From Bradyrhizobium sp. BR13661 (GTDB taxonomy: Bacteria > Pseudomonadota > Alphaproteobacteria > Rhizobiales > Xanthobacteraceae): 64,000 bases of DNA. Positions 1 to 7,430 of the stretch are shown here, piece after piece (the first letter of the stretch is position 1; every line of letters begins with the position of its first letter). A program made the translations under genes and the position numbers. The notes below the pieces were generated by a model. The model was not told the origin of the DNA. It saw only the letters and a program-made list of their open reading frames with translations, and ran no database searches. Location of the stretch: contig NZ_JARXWB010000011.1 in assembly GCF_029892425.1 (NCBI RefSeq), positions 62,001-126,000 of the forward strand. Reading direction: 5' to 3'.

Positions 1-1
1 G

Positions 2-292
2 TCTGACGTCACTCTGGGAAAGTGCAAATGGGTCCGCGGAATTAACTGGCCCGAGATCGATGAGAGTTTGATTCTGCAGCAGCATGGTGCGCCTCCCGTC
101 AACCTAGCTACCGCTCCAATGGTCATGGAGGAGTTTCACCACGTGCCGGACTGGCAGCACGACGCTGGCGGTCCGGTGATTGTTTGCGAGCACTCCTCCT
201 ATCCTTGGCATGCTCCCGAATTCCGCCGAATATGGCGATCAATTGCGGATCTATGCAATGTGCCGAAGGATGTCCGCAATACAGACGTATAG
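2..292 (+). CDS. C-terminal part of an unrecognised protein, cut by window edge
   Basis: The reading frame is open from the first bases of the window and ends at a TGA at 290-292, giving at least 96 residues. It is rich in Trp, His and Pro (for example PDWQHDAGG and CEHSSYPWHAPEF), which looks like real protein rather than a GC-driven open frame. I do not recognise the family. A TTG at 68 could act as a start, but the frame continues upstream without a stop, so a longer gene running in from the left is more likely. It is followed by a fragment of a DUF2235 gene start and then a terminator-like hairpin. Confidence 0.45.
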   Translation, partial: SDVTLGKCKWVRGINWPEIDESLILQQHGAPPVNLATAPMVMEEFHHVPDWQHDAGGPVIVCEHSSYPWHAPEFRRIWRSIADLCNVPKDVRNTDV

Positions 293-353
293 CGTGCCTT
301 CACGAGAACTGATTCAGAGCGCGCCGAGCAGTGTCGAGTTCTGTGGTGCCCGG

Positions 354-440
354 CCATACTCGCCCCGGTAGCATCACCCGTAGAGCGCATCCCATGGAGC
401 ACGCAGCCAGCTTGCCCCCAAAAACCTCGTCATCTGTTGA
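354..440 (+). pseudogene. 5' fragment of a DUF2235 hydrolase gene (copy 1)
   Basis: About 87 bp match the promoter and first codons of the intact DUF2235 gene at 7431. Shared parts are the leader CGCCCCGGTAGCATCAC, a start region with ATGGAGCAC (395-403), and codons for PKNLVIC. Similarity stops near 440, where the frame reaches TGA. The start segment GCGCATCCCATGGAGCAC is shared with copy 2 at 3701 but not with the intact gene, so copies 1 and 2 are closer to each other. It is a relic with no coding capacity. Confidence 0.75.
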
Positions 441-463
441 TTGCGCAAAAAGTGATTCGCGCT

Positions 464-489
464 CAATGGGTTAGTAACCCATTGATTTT
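464..489 (+). terminator. Hairpin followed by T run
   Basis: Inverted repeat CAATGGGT / ACCCATTG around a TAGTA loop, directly followed by ATTTTT. This is the form of a factor-independent terminator on the plus strand. It would end transcripts coming from the left edge of the window or from the DUF2235 relic. Confidence 0.6.
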
Positions 490-584
490 TCGGCAGGAAT
501 AATTTATATTTAGTTTAATCCGTCGTGAATCTGAAAGGTCTATCTGAGTAAGAAATTCTGTCGGAGGGAGATCGCTTGCGATCG

Positions 585-605
585 CCGGGGGCTATAGGCC
601 CCCGG
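585..605 (-). terminator. GC-rich hairpin just past the DUF3800 gene
   Basis: CCGGGGGC and GCCCCCGG form an 8-bp perfect stem around a 5-nt loop, 7 bp beyond the stop codon of the minus-strand DUF3800 gene. There is no clear T run, so termination is inferred from position and stem strength only. Confidence 0.45.
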
Positions 606-611
606 GTTTCG

Positions 612-1412
612 TTAGGGCAACCATTTGCGCCCACATCCTCTGATTAGGCCCGTTCTTGGATGACGGTCATAGATGCCGTTTTCCAAAATCCTCACCAGCG
701 ACGCCCCATAATCGTTCGGAATTGGCAGGTCCTGCTGCATAAATTTCCATGTGCGGTGTGCAGGATGCGCTAACAGGTCTGCGGCTTGGAGCGCAGCAAC
801 GTTTGCCGTTTTTGGTTCAAGACGCAATTCGCGAGATATGAGTCTTGTTTTGGCCTCCGCGGCGGTCAGATAGTCGCTGCCCAGGTCATAAAGCCTTCGA
901 TAAGCTCGCCTTAATCGCCCGTCATGCCACGGAGATCGCGCTTCGCCCATTACGTCGCCCACGGCGTTGTGGCGCTTTAGCCAGAATATATAGCGCTCGA
1001 CAAGGCAGGTCAGAACATAGTGGTAGGGGTCAAACTGCCAAACCTTGTATTTTTCTAGGTGAGCCTTTTTGTCGATGGACACCGTGAATGCGGGACCGGG
1101 GATGGATCTGGCAAGATCGATGAATTGTCGATCGAACTCGGCGCGAAGAGTCTCATCCTTTAGTGCTTCAAACACTCCATTGCACCCCATGATGTCTCGG
1201 CGGTGCAAGACTACATCTGGCGTTCCGAATATACGCCGTTTGAACGCGGATAATCTGCTCGTAAACGTCGTATCGTGCACGTCTTGTCGAAAAACGATTC
1301 CCGTGACGCTTAGATAGCGTTGATTGGAGTCTTTCTCGTGAGCCTTGATGTCACCAGTACCAGTCTCATCGAAGTAAAGGCGATATCGCTTGGATGGAGG
1401 AATGATGGCCAT
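612..1412 (-). CDS. DUF3800 family protein
   Basis: About 266 residues. Near the N-terminus it has YFDETGTGD, the acidic strand motif typical of DUF3800. Near the C-terminus it has NVAALQAADLLAHPAHR, which fits the family's conserved QxADLLA helix. DUF3800 proteins are thought to have an RNase-H-like fold and are frequent on mobile and defence-rich DNA; the activity is unproven. ATG at 1412 is preferred over the TTG six bases upstream, though no strong ribosome site is visible. It lies downstream of the reverse transcriptase on the same strand, but 430 bp separate them, so co-transcription is uncertain. Its start overlaps the first codon of a decayed plus-strand gene. Confidence 0.8.
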   Translation of the reverse strand: MAIIPPSKRYRLYFDETGTGDIKAHEKDSNQRYLSVTGIVFRQDVHDTTFTSRLSAFKRRIFGTPDVVLHRRDIMGCNGVFEALKDETLRAEFDRQFIDLARSIPGPAFTVSIDKKAHLEKYKVWQFDPYHYVLTCLVERYIFWLKRHNAVGDVMGEARSPWHDGRLRRAYRRLYDLGSDYLTAAEAKTRLISRELRLEPKTANVAALQAADLLAHPAHRTWKFMQQDLPIPNDYGASLVRILENGIYDRHPRTGLIRGCGRKWLP

Positions 1413-1550
1413 GTCCAAACAAACTCAGCTAGATAAATTTCAAGCAAGCCGCCCGCAAACTTGAAACGGACGACAACGAGAGGCGCTTCACTTGGCGTGA
1501 TTGCCGAGCAGCCACAAAAGCCGAAAGCCAAGGACAAGCCCGACAAGTAA
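1411..1550 (+). pseudogene. Frameshifted remnant of a small conserved rhizobial protein
   Basis: Three short pieces in three different frames read as one small protein: MSKQTQLDKFQ (from 1411), AARKLETDDNERRF (from 1448) and LGVIAEQPQKPKAKDKPDK ending at TAA 1548-1550. Together they resemble a roughly 50-residue hypothetical protein common in Bradyrhizobium (from memory). Two indels break it, and a premature TGA follows the first piece. The rest of this gene-free stretch, 1551-1842, shows no gene I can support. Confidence 0.6.
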
Positions 1551-1842
1551 TCGGGGCCTGCACCAAGGTCTCTGTGTGGGAGCCTGTGTGTCACTTGCCA
1601 GACAGGCCCAGCTCACAAAGCGCGCTGCTTTGCGGAGCAATCATTTAGGAGATAAATACTGCACACCACATAACGCGGGTTGTAAGGGACCTCGGGACGG
1701 TCAAGGGCCTCTCATTTGCCGACGTTAACGTTGCAGACCCACCAAACCAACTGTCGATGCTCGACATATAGATCTGATCGCCCTTGAGAAAACGACGAGC
1801 GGTGCGGGGAACAGCTTCGTTGCCCTAAGCAACTCGCTTTTC

Positions 1843-3582
1843 CTAAATTGGGATATCGTCGATCTCATCGGGCTCCGGAATGGGCGGGTAGAACTCGTCG
1901 GCCCCATAGTCGCCGCCTAACTGCTCATAGTCTCCGGGTACGCCCTCACTTACGGCCATTATTGCACCGGGGAGAACCGCCCGTCTCCGCCCTTCGAGCG
2001 CGAGATTGAGCCGAAACGCGATTCCCGGCAAGTTCAACGGCCTGTTGTAAGCCCGACTGTCATAGAACGAGATTTTCTCATCCCTCAGGGCCGCGAAGAA
2101 TGGGTCCGCGGCAACTGCCGCGGCGGCACCACTAACGCGCCAGCCACGCCGCGACGCGGCCTCATATATGAGGAGCCAATGGTCGCTCCGCAGATCATCA
2201 GACGTAACAGTGGGAAGCCAATCGAGATTCCTGCCTGACAGCAATCGACGGCTGCGCAAATGAAGTGCAAGTATTGCGCAAACATCATTCTCCATACGAA
2301 CAACAAATTTCGATGAAGTGGGCGATAAACGGATATCGAGACTTCGCGCTAACCAGAGCGCCCAAGCCACTTCAAAGTGATGATTGTACGGAGCGTGATC
2401 TGCGACCACTCGCTCAACGAACGCGGAAACGAGTGGAGAAATTGGAAATCCGATCGCTGCATACGTGCAGATGATTTTCACAACGGAGTCGATGCAATTA
2501 CTATTCTCGCGGGCCATCCGTAAAAGGAACGCTTCATAGATATCCCAGTTCTCCCTCGCTATTAAAACCCTCGTCGAATTTCGTACGGCGAAACTAGCAA
2601 TACTCTCAGAGGGCATCTCTTTCGCGATCTTGATCACTCCCGCAAAATATCTCATCAATGAACGGCGCTGGCTCGCTCCATTGAACCCTAAGTTCATTGC
2701 TACGATTTCACCTGGCCAAGTCTCCTCATTGAAAGCAACAGCATGAAATGCATCGGTCTTCGCTGCATTTAGTTGCAAATCGAAATGCAAACAGGCTTCG
2801 CGAAGCGAGGTCAGAACGGCTTCTGCATCAGCCAATGATTCAAAGCACAAGAAGAAATCATCGATATAGCGGAAGCCACTCGCTATCAAATTCAGGCGCT
2901 CTGCCGATATCTTTTTTTCCACCGAGCAGAGCAGAATCTCGGAGATAATGCGCGAGGTGTCCGGACCAACGGGGATTCCAATGGTTTGACCATCCTGACA
3001 CGAACGAACGAGCTCATCGATCCTATTGCCAAAGACCGCAGGGTCCCTCGTATCCCGATTTGCCTTGGCCACCGACTTGCCATGTAGCGCCCAAGGAATA
3101 GCGTGCGTGTAGATTGAGTGATAGAAGCTCAGGAGGTCCGTTTGAAGTATGGCGCCTCTAGCGGCATACATAACGATGCGCTTCTCACCTAGAGTCGAAA
3201 GCGGGGGGATTGGGACCGCCCGGCCTTCGGGCGCAATTTCGCATCTTGTGATCGATAGAGTTGAGCTTTCGGTAAGGGCCGTAATGGCCGCCCAATGCGT
3301 AGCGATTTCTTCTACCAAGTAAAACTGATTGATCGGATTTGGTATCGCGAGGGTGCGACGAGCGTGGCCTTTCCTAGCCATATCAAAACGCACTGAATGC
3401 GAAGGCAGCGGCAGCTTGTTGCGGGCTCTGCTGCTCATGGCAGCACCAATTGCAGACCATCTCCCGCGAACGGCTACTAATTTGTCAGCGAGTGAGCGTG
3501 TTTGAAAGGGTGGCGGCAATTCCTTGGGAAAGTATCCTCTACCGAGCAGCGCTTCGCTGCACTGGTCGAGCGTCAACGGCAT
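1843..3582 (-). CDS. Defence-type (UG/Abi/DRT-like) reverse transcriptase
   Basis: A 579-residue RNA-directed DNA polymerase. Motifs in order: IPNPINQF (80-87); QTDLLSFYHSIYTH with the first catalytic Asp at 149; GIPVGPDTS (202-210); the catalytic YIDD box (239-242); and LQLNAAKTD (269-277). There is no group II intron maturase domain or HNH endonuclease. Instead a C-terminal extension of about 290 residues, apparently largely helical, follows, as in the unknown-group and Abi-type reverse transcriptases used in phage defence (DRT systems). The exact class cannot be set by eye. No retron msr/msd RNA was identified. Base use is AT-richer than the core genes. It lies between two fragments of the DUF2235 gene start, which suggests it arrived as a cassette. 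Confidence 0.85.
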   Translation of the reverse strand: MPLTLDQCSEALLGRGYFPKELPPPFQTRSLADKLVAVRGRWSAIGAAMSSRARNKLPLPSHSVRFDMARKGHARRTLAIPNPINQFYLVEEIATHWAAITALTESSTLSITRCEIAPEGRAVPIPPLSTLGEKRIVMYAARGAILQTDLLSFYHSIYTHAIPWALHGKSVAKANRDTRDPAVFGNRIDELVRSCQDGQTIGIPVGPDTSRIISEILLCSVEKKISAERLNLIASGFRYIDDFFLCFESLADAEAVLTSLREACLHFDLQLNAAKTDAFHAVAFNEETWPGEIVAMNLGFNGASQRRSLMRYFAGVIKIAKEMPSESIASFAVRNSTRVLIARENWDIYEAFLLRMARENSNCIDSVVKIICTYAAIGFPISPLVSAFVERVVADHAPYNHHFEVAWALWLARSLDIRLSPTSSKFVVRMENDVCAILALHLRSRRLLSGRNLDWLPTVTSDDLRSDHWLLIYEAASRRGWRVSGAAAAVAADPFFAALRDEKISFYDSRAYNRPLNLPGIAFRLNLALEGRRRAVLPGAIMAVSEGVPGDYEQLGGDYGADEFYPPIPEPDEIDDIPI

Positions 3583-3700
3583 AGTGAAAACCTCGAATAT
3601 TGCGGCAACTTATACTTGTGTCACGATTGGCCAGCGGTGTCATGGGCACTTAAGTCTGAGATAGCTCCCCCAGCGTCATCTACAAAACTTCGATTCTCCG

Positions 3701-3870
3701 CTATACACGCCCCGGTAGCATCACCCGGAGGCGCATCCCATGGAGCACTCGGCCAACCCCACGCCCAAAAACCTCGTCATCTGCTGTGACGGTACCGACA
3801 ACGAGATCTTGCAGAACATCTCCAACGTCCCCACGCTCCATCGCCGCCTGGGCAAGACCGACACCCACTC
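3701..3870 (+). pseudogene. 5' fragment of a DUF2235 gene (copy 2, first part)
   Basis: About 170 bp match the region from the promoter (CTATACACGCCCCGGTAGC; intact gene CTATACTCGCCCCGGTAGC) through an ATG at 3740 to roughly codon 43 of the intact DUF2235 gene, including PKNLVICCDGT and the following Asn-rich segment. Similarity ends just before the palindromic promoter of the HicA-like gene, and a later piece of the same gene resumes at 4775. The preceding stretch, 3583-3700, upstream of the reverse transcriptase start, shows nothing else. Confidence 0.8.
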
Positions 3871-3880
3871 GGTGAGCGAT

Positions 3881-3913
3881 AGTGTTGACATTTGTTAACA
3901 CTCCTGCTATCTT
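3881..3913 (+). promoter_or_regulatory. Sigma70-like promoter with overlapping palindromic operator
   Basis: TTGACA (3885-3890), 17-bp spacer, TATCTT (3908-3913). The -35 box sits inside an inverted repeat with arms AGTGTT and AACACT spanning 3881-3902. Transcription would start about 5 bp before the ATG at 3925, so the message may be almost leaderless. The arrangement fits autorepression by the HTH protein encoded by the second gene; that is inference. Confidence 0.65.
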
Positions 3914-3924
3914 CAGGTCGTGAC

Positions 3925-4161
3925 ATGGCCGATCGTCCCAGGCATCCGCACAAGGAGATCGAGGCCGTTGTCGCAGACGCCGAGTCGAAAGGTTGGCGGT
4001 GGCGCAAGATGGGGCACTGGGGGCGGCTGTTCTGCCCGCATGCCGGCCGCGATGGCTGCCAGGTCGGCGTGAACGGCACGCCGAAGAACCCGGAAGATCA
4101 CGCCCGACAGGTGATGCGGGCGATCGCGCGCTGCCCGCACGGAGGAGAACAGGGCTCGTGA
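3925..4161 (+). CDS. HicA-like putative mRNA interferase toxin
   Basis: A 78-residue basic protein. The core HKEIEAVVADAESKGWRWRK, then GHWGRLFCP and TPKNPEDHARQVMRAI, resembles HicA-type small RNA-binding toxins, where a glycine-flanked His in the second strand is catalytic; here the candidate is the His of GHWG. Its stop TGA overlaps the GTG start of the next gene (GTGA), so the two are translationally coupled, as usual for toxin-antitoxin pairs. ATG 3925 is chosen because it follows the promoter directly; no good ribosome site is seen. The gene sits inside the split DUF2235 fragment. It could be a HicA-fold protein with another role. Confidence 0.6.
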   Translation: MADRPRHPHKEIEAVVADAESKGWRWRKMGHWGRLFCPHAGRDGCQVGVNGTPKNPEDHARQVMRAIARCPHGGEQGS

Positions 4162-4700
4162 CAAAATTCGAATTCAGCATCATTGCCTCGGGCCTCGATC
4201 CCGCGGCCGAGGATTTCGAGCAGCGCTTCTATGATGCCGGCTGCGATGACGCGGCGATCGCCTTCCAGAAGGGCCACATCATCGTCGACTTCACCCGGGA
4301 GGCCAAATCCATCGGCGACGCCATCGTCACGGCGGTGCGGGACGTGCAGGCGGCAGGCGCCCGCGTCGATCGCGTCGAGCCCGACCCGCTCGTCAGCCTC
4401 TCGGACATCGCCGCGCGCACCGGGATGACGCGCGCGGCGATGACGCAATATTCCAAGGGACAGCGCGCCAGGGATTTTCCCCCGCCGGTCGCACGCGTGA
4501 CGTCCGACAGCCCGCTGTGGGATTGGGCGACGGTGGCAAAATGGCTTTTCCATCACGACAAGCTCAGCCGCGACGCGGCAATCGAGGCGGCCGCCGTGCG
4601 CGCCGCCAATGAGGCCATCGGGTCGCGCAAGAGCAAGCTTGAAGAGGTCTTGAAGGGAAGCCTGAAAGCCTACGAGAAGGAGCTCGACCGGGCCGCGTGA
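4158..4700 (+). CDS. Helix-turn-helix partner of the HicA-like protein (putative antitoxin)
   Basis: 180 residues from GTG 4158, with GGAGGAGAA upstream as ribosome site. An N-terminal alpha/beta domain of about 75 residues (FEFSIIASGLD, IIVDFTREA) is followed by a probable DNA-binding helix-turn-helix near residues 80-120 (VSLSDIAARTGMTRAAMTQY, then WDWATVAKWL, an AlpA/MerR-like layout) and a charged helical tail. The order toxin then DNA-binding partner matches hicAB. The N-terminal domain is not an obvious HicB fold by eye, so antitoxin function is inferred from context. It probably represses the promoter at 3881-3913. Confidence 0.55.
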   Translation: MTKFEFSIIASGLDPAAEDFEQRFYDAGCDDAAIAFQKGHIIVDFTREAKSIGDAIVTAVRDVQAAGARVDRVEPDPLVSLSDIAARTGMTRAAMTQYSKGQRARDFPPPVARVTSDSPLWDWATVAKWLFHHDKLSRDAAIEAAAVRAANEAIGSRKSKLEEVLKGSLKAYEKELDRAA

Positions 4701-4722
4701 GGCGCGGGACTGCGCGGCTAAA

Positions 4723-4756
4723 GCGCGATGAGCTTAGGGATGAATCGTCATCGCGC
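4723..4756. repeat. Rhizobiales-type palindromic repeat, possible terminator
   Basis: GCGCGATGA and TCATCGCGC form a 9-bp stem 20 bp after the HTH gene, followed by TTAGGTTATTGTTTGAG. This resembles a dispersed repeat known from many Rhizobiales genomes (from memory). It could also end transcription of the toxin-antitoxin pair. Confidence 0.5.
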
Positions 4757-4774
4757 ATTAGGTTATTGTTTGAG

Positions 4775-4860
4775 CCACGGTGACGGAGCCGTCGACCTGG
4801 AACAGGCGGTATCAAGCTGGAGCCGGGGCTCGCCACCGGCTACGGGCTTGATGCCAATGT
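4775..4860 (+). pseudogene. Internal fragment of a DUF2235 gene (copy 2, second part)
   Basis: The sequence around ACGGTGACGGAGCCGTCGAC and GGGGCTCGCCACCGGCTACG matches codons about 56-83 of the intact DUF2235 gene (7600-7681), with a short internal deletion. Together with 3701-3870 it shows that one gene copy was split by about 0.9 kb carrying the HicA-like pair, and lost everything after about codon 83. Confidence 0.75.
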
Positions 4861-4875
4861 GCCCGCGGCCTGCCC

Positions 4876-5397
4876 TCACATGATCTTTTCAAACCGGAAG
4901 CCTTCGCCTCCACCGGGCAAGTCGTCGGCGCCATGCGGATGGGGGTCCGGATGGTGGGCATTGAAGAACTCGACGATCTTGAAGCCGCACTTGTTGACGT
5001 AGAAGTGGATATTCCGCTTCTCGAAGTACGGCGTGTGGGTTTGCCAGACGCGCGTCTTCGGATAGCTCTGCTCGATCGCGGTCCATGCCTTGTGCCCCAG
5101 GCCGCGGCCATGTTCGCCTGATGATATGAAGAAGAGATCGAGCGAGTTGCAGTTGGTGTCGTCATCGATCGTGACGACAGCGCCGCCGACCTTCCGGCCC
5201 CGGCAGACGATCCGCAAGACCACAGCGCCTGGCGAAGCCATCGCGCCGTCGAGATCCTCGTCGGAAGGGATCGGGCCGTCCGGCAGAGAGCCGAACTCCG
5301 CGATGACGGCAACCGCGAAGGCCTCCTGCAGCTCTCGCTTGAATGCCTCGATGTCGCTGAGATGCGCAACGGTGAGCGTGATCTGATCGTTTTCCAT
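4876..5397 (-). CDS. GNAT-family N-acetyltransferase
   Basis: About 173 residues. SGEHGRGLGHKAWTAIE matches the acetyl-CoA pyrophosphate loop (R/QxxGxG/A), and YVNKCGFKIVEFF is the usual C-terminal GNAT strand-helix ending. The predicted role is transfer of an acetyl group to an amine; the substrate is unknown. ATG 5397 (MENDQITLTV) begins the folded domain; an in-frame ATG at 5415 is an alternative, and neither has a clear ribosome site. The frame stays open further upstream, but that part is the antisense of the DUF1488 gene. It follows the DUF1488 gene on the same strand with a 116-bp gap. Confidence 0.8.
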   Translation of the reverse strand: MENDQITLTVAHLSDIEAFKRELQEAFAVAVIAEFGSLPDGPIPSDEDLDGAMASPGAVVLRIVCRGRKVGGAVVTIDDDTNCNSLDLFFISSGEHGRGLGHKAWTAIEQSYPKTRVWQTHTPYFEKRNIHFYVNKCGFKIVEFFNAHHPDPHPHGADDLPGGGEGFRFEKIM

Positions 5398-5513
5398 CCC
5401 GCGCCGATAGAACATCACGAGATCGAAGTCATGGCGGCGGAACGTCGCCCCCGGGGGTCGGGAGCAGGACCGTCGCTTCGCTGATCCCCAACGAGCGGCA
5501 ATAGCCCTCCCCA

Positions 5514-5792
5514 CTACCCCCGAAAATCGATGCTCCGCAGCACGATTCCCGGCGGGGAGCCTTCGAACTCGCAGGCGCTGTATTTGCTGGCGGCGCGGGT
5601 TTCGATGCGGTCGCGGAGGCGGGTGAACTGGGCTTCGCGCTCGGCGGGGCGGGCCTGCGCGCCGCGTTCGAGATCGTCCATGGCGGAGGTCGAAATCGCG
5701 CAAGGGATTTCCTTCGCGCCGTCCTGCATCGAGAACTGGACGATGCCGCGATCCTGTTCGTGGCCGATGAAGCGGCCGCTGGTGAGGGGCAT
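5514..5792 (-). CDS. DUF1488 family protein
   Basis: 92 residues beginning MPLTSGRFIGHEQDRGIVQF and continuing through IPCAISTSAMDDLE and a helical segment to a beta-strand end IVLRSIDFRG, the layout of DUF1488. The ribosome site AGGGAG lies upstream of the ATG at 5792. Function is unknown in the family. The long frame overlapping its start is a coding shadow. Confidence 0.7.
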   Translation of the reverse strand: MPLTSGRFIGHEQDRGIVQFSMQDGAKEIPCAISTSAMDDLERGAQARPAEREAQFTRLRDRIETRAASKYSACEFEGSPPGIVLRSIDFRG

Positions 5793-5850
5793 GGGGGGAC
5801 TCCCTTGACACGAATTGCTTCGCGGGCTCGATGATCGCTTGAGGCAACGT

Positions 5851-5973
5851 CGTCGTCCTGGCGAACGCCAGGACCCATTACCCCGGTCAACGCTTGTAGA
5901 AGCACGCTGTGGCACACGCCTGCGCAACAACTCGCTTCGGTGGCTATGGGTCCTGGCTTTCGCCAGGACGACA
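5851..5973. repeat. Dispersed inverted-repeat element (GTCCTGGC family)
   Basis: CGTCGTCCTGGCGAACGCCA at one end and the mirrored ATGGGTCCTGGC...GCCAGGACGAC at the other enclose about 100 bp. Related elements occur at 16820, 58643 and 59135. They look like the non-coding palindromic elements that fill intergenic space in Bradyrhizobium. This one occupies the gap between the DUF1488 gene and the next small gene. Confidence 0.6.
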
Positions 5974-6023
5974 CTTGGTTCCGGGCGCGAGCCGTGGCTG
6001 TCGCGAGCGCTCGCGGTCGCGCT

Positions 6024-6320
6024 TCAGCTATCCTCGCCCAATCTCGCAAAATCGTCGAGCAGCGCGGAGACCAGTGCGCGGTGGCGGGTGTCTTCGGCTG
6101 GCAGGCTCGCGGCATAGAGATTGAGGAGGTAGCGCGCCTTCACCGCGGCTTCCGGCCAGGAGGCGGAGGGCACCGTCATCAGGCGATGCTCGAGATCGGC
6201 CTCGCGCTCGCGCAGCTCACGGACATGGCTCTCGACCTCGGCGAGCGTGCGGCGCAAATCGGTCGCCTTCTGCGCGGCCATGCCGCGGTGCTTGTCGAGT
6301 TCGACCGGGTCGTCAGTCAT
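6024..6320 (-). CDS. Small helical conserved hypothetical protein
   Basis: 98 residues. The N-terminal half (AAQKATDLRRTLAEVESHVR and on to EADLEHRL) is a likely coiled coil, and the C-terminal half has KARYLLNLYAASLPAEDTR. No catalytic motif is seen. Its ATG overlaps the end of the upstream gene (6317-6320), so the two form an operon. I do not recognise a named family. Confidence 0.6.
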   Translation of the reverse strand: MTDDPVELDKHRGMAAQKATDLRRTLAEVESHVRELREREADLEHRLMTVPSASWPEAAVKARYLLNLYAASLPAEDTRHRALVSALLDDFARLGEDS

Positions 6321-6610
6321 TGGCGATCCTTCGCATCAGTGGTGTTCGCATCAGTAACCTTGGCATCAGCGGCCTTGGCATCCGCAAGGTCGACAGAGCC
6401 GATCGACAGACGCTCGGTGGCGCCGTGCAGGCCTTCGACCGGAACGGTGATCATGGTGGCGACGCGGCGCCAGACCTCGAACGACAGGCCATCGATCGTC
6501 TCCTCGTCGGTGACGACCTCATAGGCGCCCGACGGAAATTCGCGCGCGATGCCACGGAGGTGGAAGGGATGCCTGAATGTCACGGTTTCACGCCGCGAAC
6601 GGATGGACAT
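6317..6610 (-). CDS. Small conserved hypothetical protein
   Basis: 97 residues starting MSIRSRRETVTFRHPFHLRG. A beta-rich first half (TVTFRHPFHL, GAYEVVTDEETIDGLSFEVW) is followed by a repetitive Ala-Asp-rich tail in which DAK/DAN units recur (ADAKAADAKVTDANTTDAK). The repeat tail probably varies in length between strains. The gene overlaps the downstream coiled-coil gene by 4 bp. Function unknown. Confidence 0.6.
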   Translation of the reverse strand: MSIRSRRETVTFRHPFHLRGIAREFPSGAYEVVTDEETIDGLSFEVWRRVATMITVPVEGLHGATERLSIGSVDLADAKAADAKVTDANTTDAKDRQ

Positions 6611-6841
6611 GCGCGCACTGCCTTTTCGCAAGTGGGCCCCCAACCGACGCCGACTGCAACGACCATGCGCCCGTGGCGCGGCAATAGCCAGTACAATCGT
6701 CGCCGCGCCGCGCGCAGGGAAACCGCAGCGCAGGCGGCGTTTTAGGCCTCGCTATTGGTATGATGCAGGCGTAGGGTCGCGCACATCCCATCGTCGTTCC
6801 GCTGTTCCTGCTGCTGCTCGTCTGCTTGAAGGCGCCGTTCC

Positions 6842-7189
6842 ATGGCTAGGCCGATCCGCGTGCCCTATCTCGTCTGGGCGACGAGCGAATACGGCAGCAC
6901 CAATCTCGGCCGCGGCAGCGCGGCGGTCGCGCTGAGGCTGGCGCGCAAGCTGCTGCGCGACGGCTACATGGACGTGCGAGTCTGCACGCCGCGCGGACGC
7001 GTGCTGCAATCGGACGAACTGAACGAACTCAAACCGGCAAAGGAGATCGACGCCATGGCCAAGGGACAGCAACGCAGCAATCGCGAAACCAAGAAACCGA
7101 AGAAAGACAAAGCCAAGGTGATCGCCGCGGCCCCGAGCCGCAAGGAAGGGGCTTGGCAGCCGGAGATCGGCCAGGGGAAGAAGAAGTAG
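6842..7189 (+). CDS. Small hypothetical protein, possible in-frame fusion of two short genes
   Basis: 115 residues. The first 71 (MARPIRVPYLVWATSEYG, LARKLLRDGYMDVRVCTPRG) look like one conserved small protein. From Met at 7055 a second, Lys-rich unit begins (MAKGQQRSNRETKKPKKDKA), ending in WQPEIGQGKKK, which I recall as a separate roughly 44-residue hypothetical protein in Bradyrhizobium. AAAGGAGA lies 8 nt before that ATG, a far better ribosome site than the one before 6842. Either loss of a stop fused the two, or the inner start makes a second product. The basic tail suggests nucleic-acid contact; no function is known. Confidence 0.55.
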   Translation: MARPIRVPYLVWATSEYGSTNLGRGSAAVALRLARKLLRDGYMDVRVCTPRGRVLQSDELNELKPAKEIDAMAKGQQRSNRETKKPKKDKAKVIAAAPSRKEGAWQPEIGQGKKK

Positions 7190-7197
7190 GGGGAAGA

Positions 7198-7362
7198 AGA
7201 CTTTCTTCCTTCTCCCCTTGCGGGAGAAGGTGGCGCGAAGCGCCGGATGAGGGGTCGCTCTCCGCGAATTCAAATGAGAATAGGATTCGGGGAGAGAACC
7301 CCTCACCCGTCTCGCCGCTACGCGGCGAGCCACCCTCTCCCGCAGGGGGAGAGGGGAAGAGA
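7198..7362. repeat. Dispersed palindromic repeat (CTCCCC/GGGGAG family)
   Basis: CCTTCTCCCCTTGCGGGAGA near the left end, AACCCCTCACCCG in the middle and CCCTCTCCCGCAGGGGGAGA at the right end form nested inverted repeats. The same element type recurs at 21549-21752. It is non-coding and fills most of the gap before the DUF2235 gene. Confidence 0.65.
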
Positions 7363-7430
7363 AGGCGTCTCCTCGCCGTCGCGCTTTTTTGCTATACTCG
7401 CCCCGGTAGCATCACTCCGGGAGGCGTACC

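Noticed and set aside
5398..5847. N-terminal extension of the GNAT protein to about 323 residues
   Set aside because: The extra part is the antisense of the DUF1488 gene and is Arg/Pro-rich, unlike any GNAT N-terminus.
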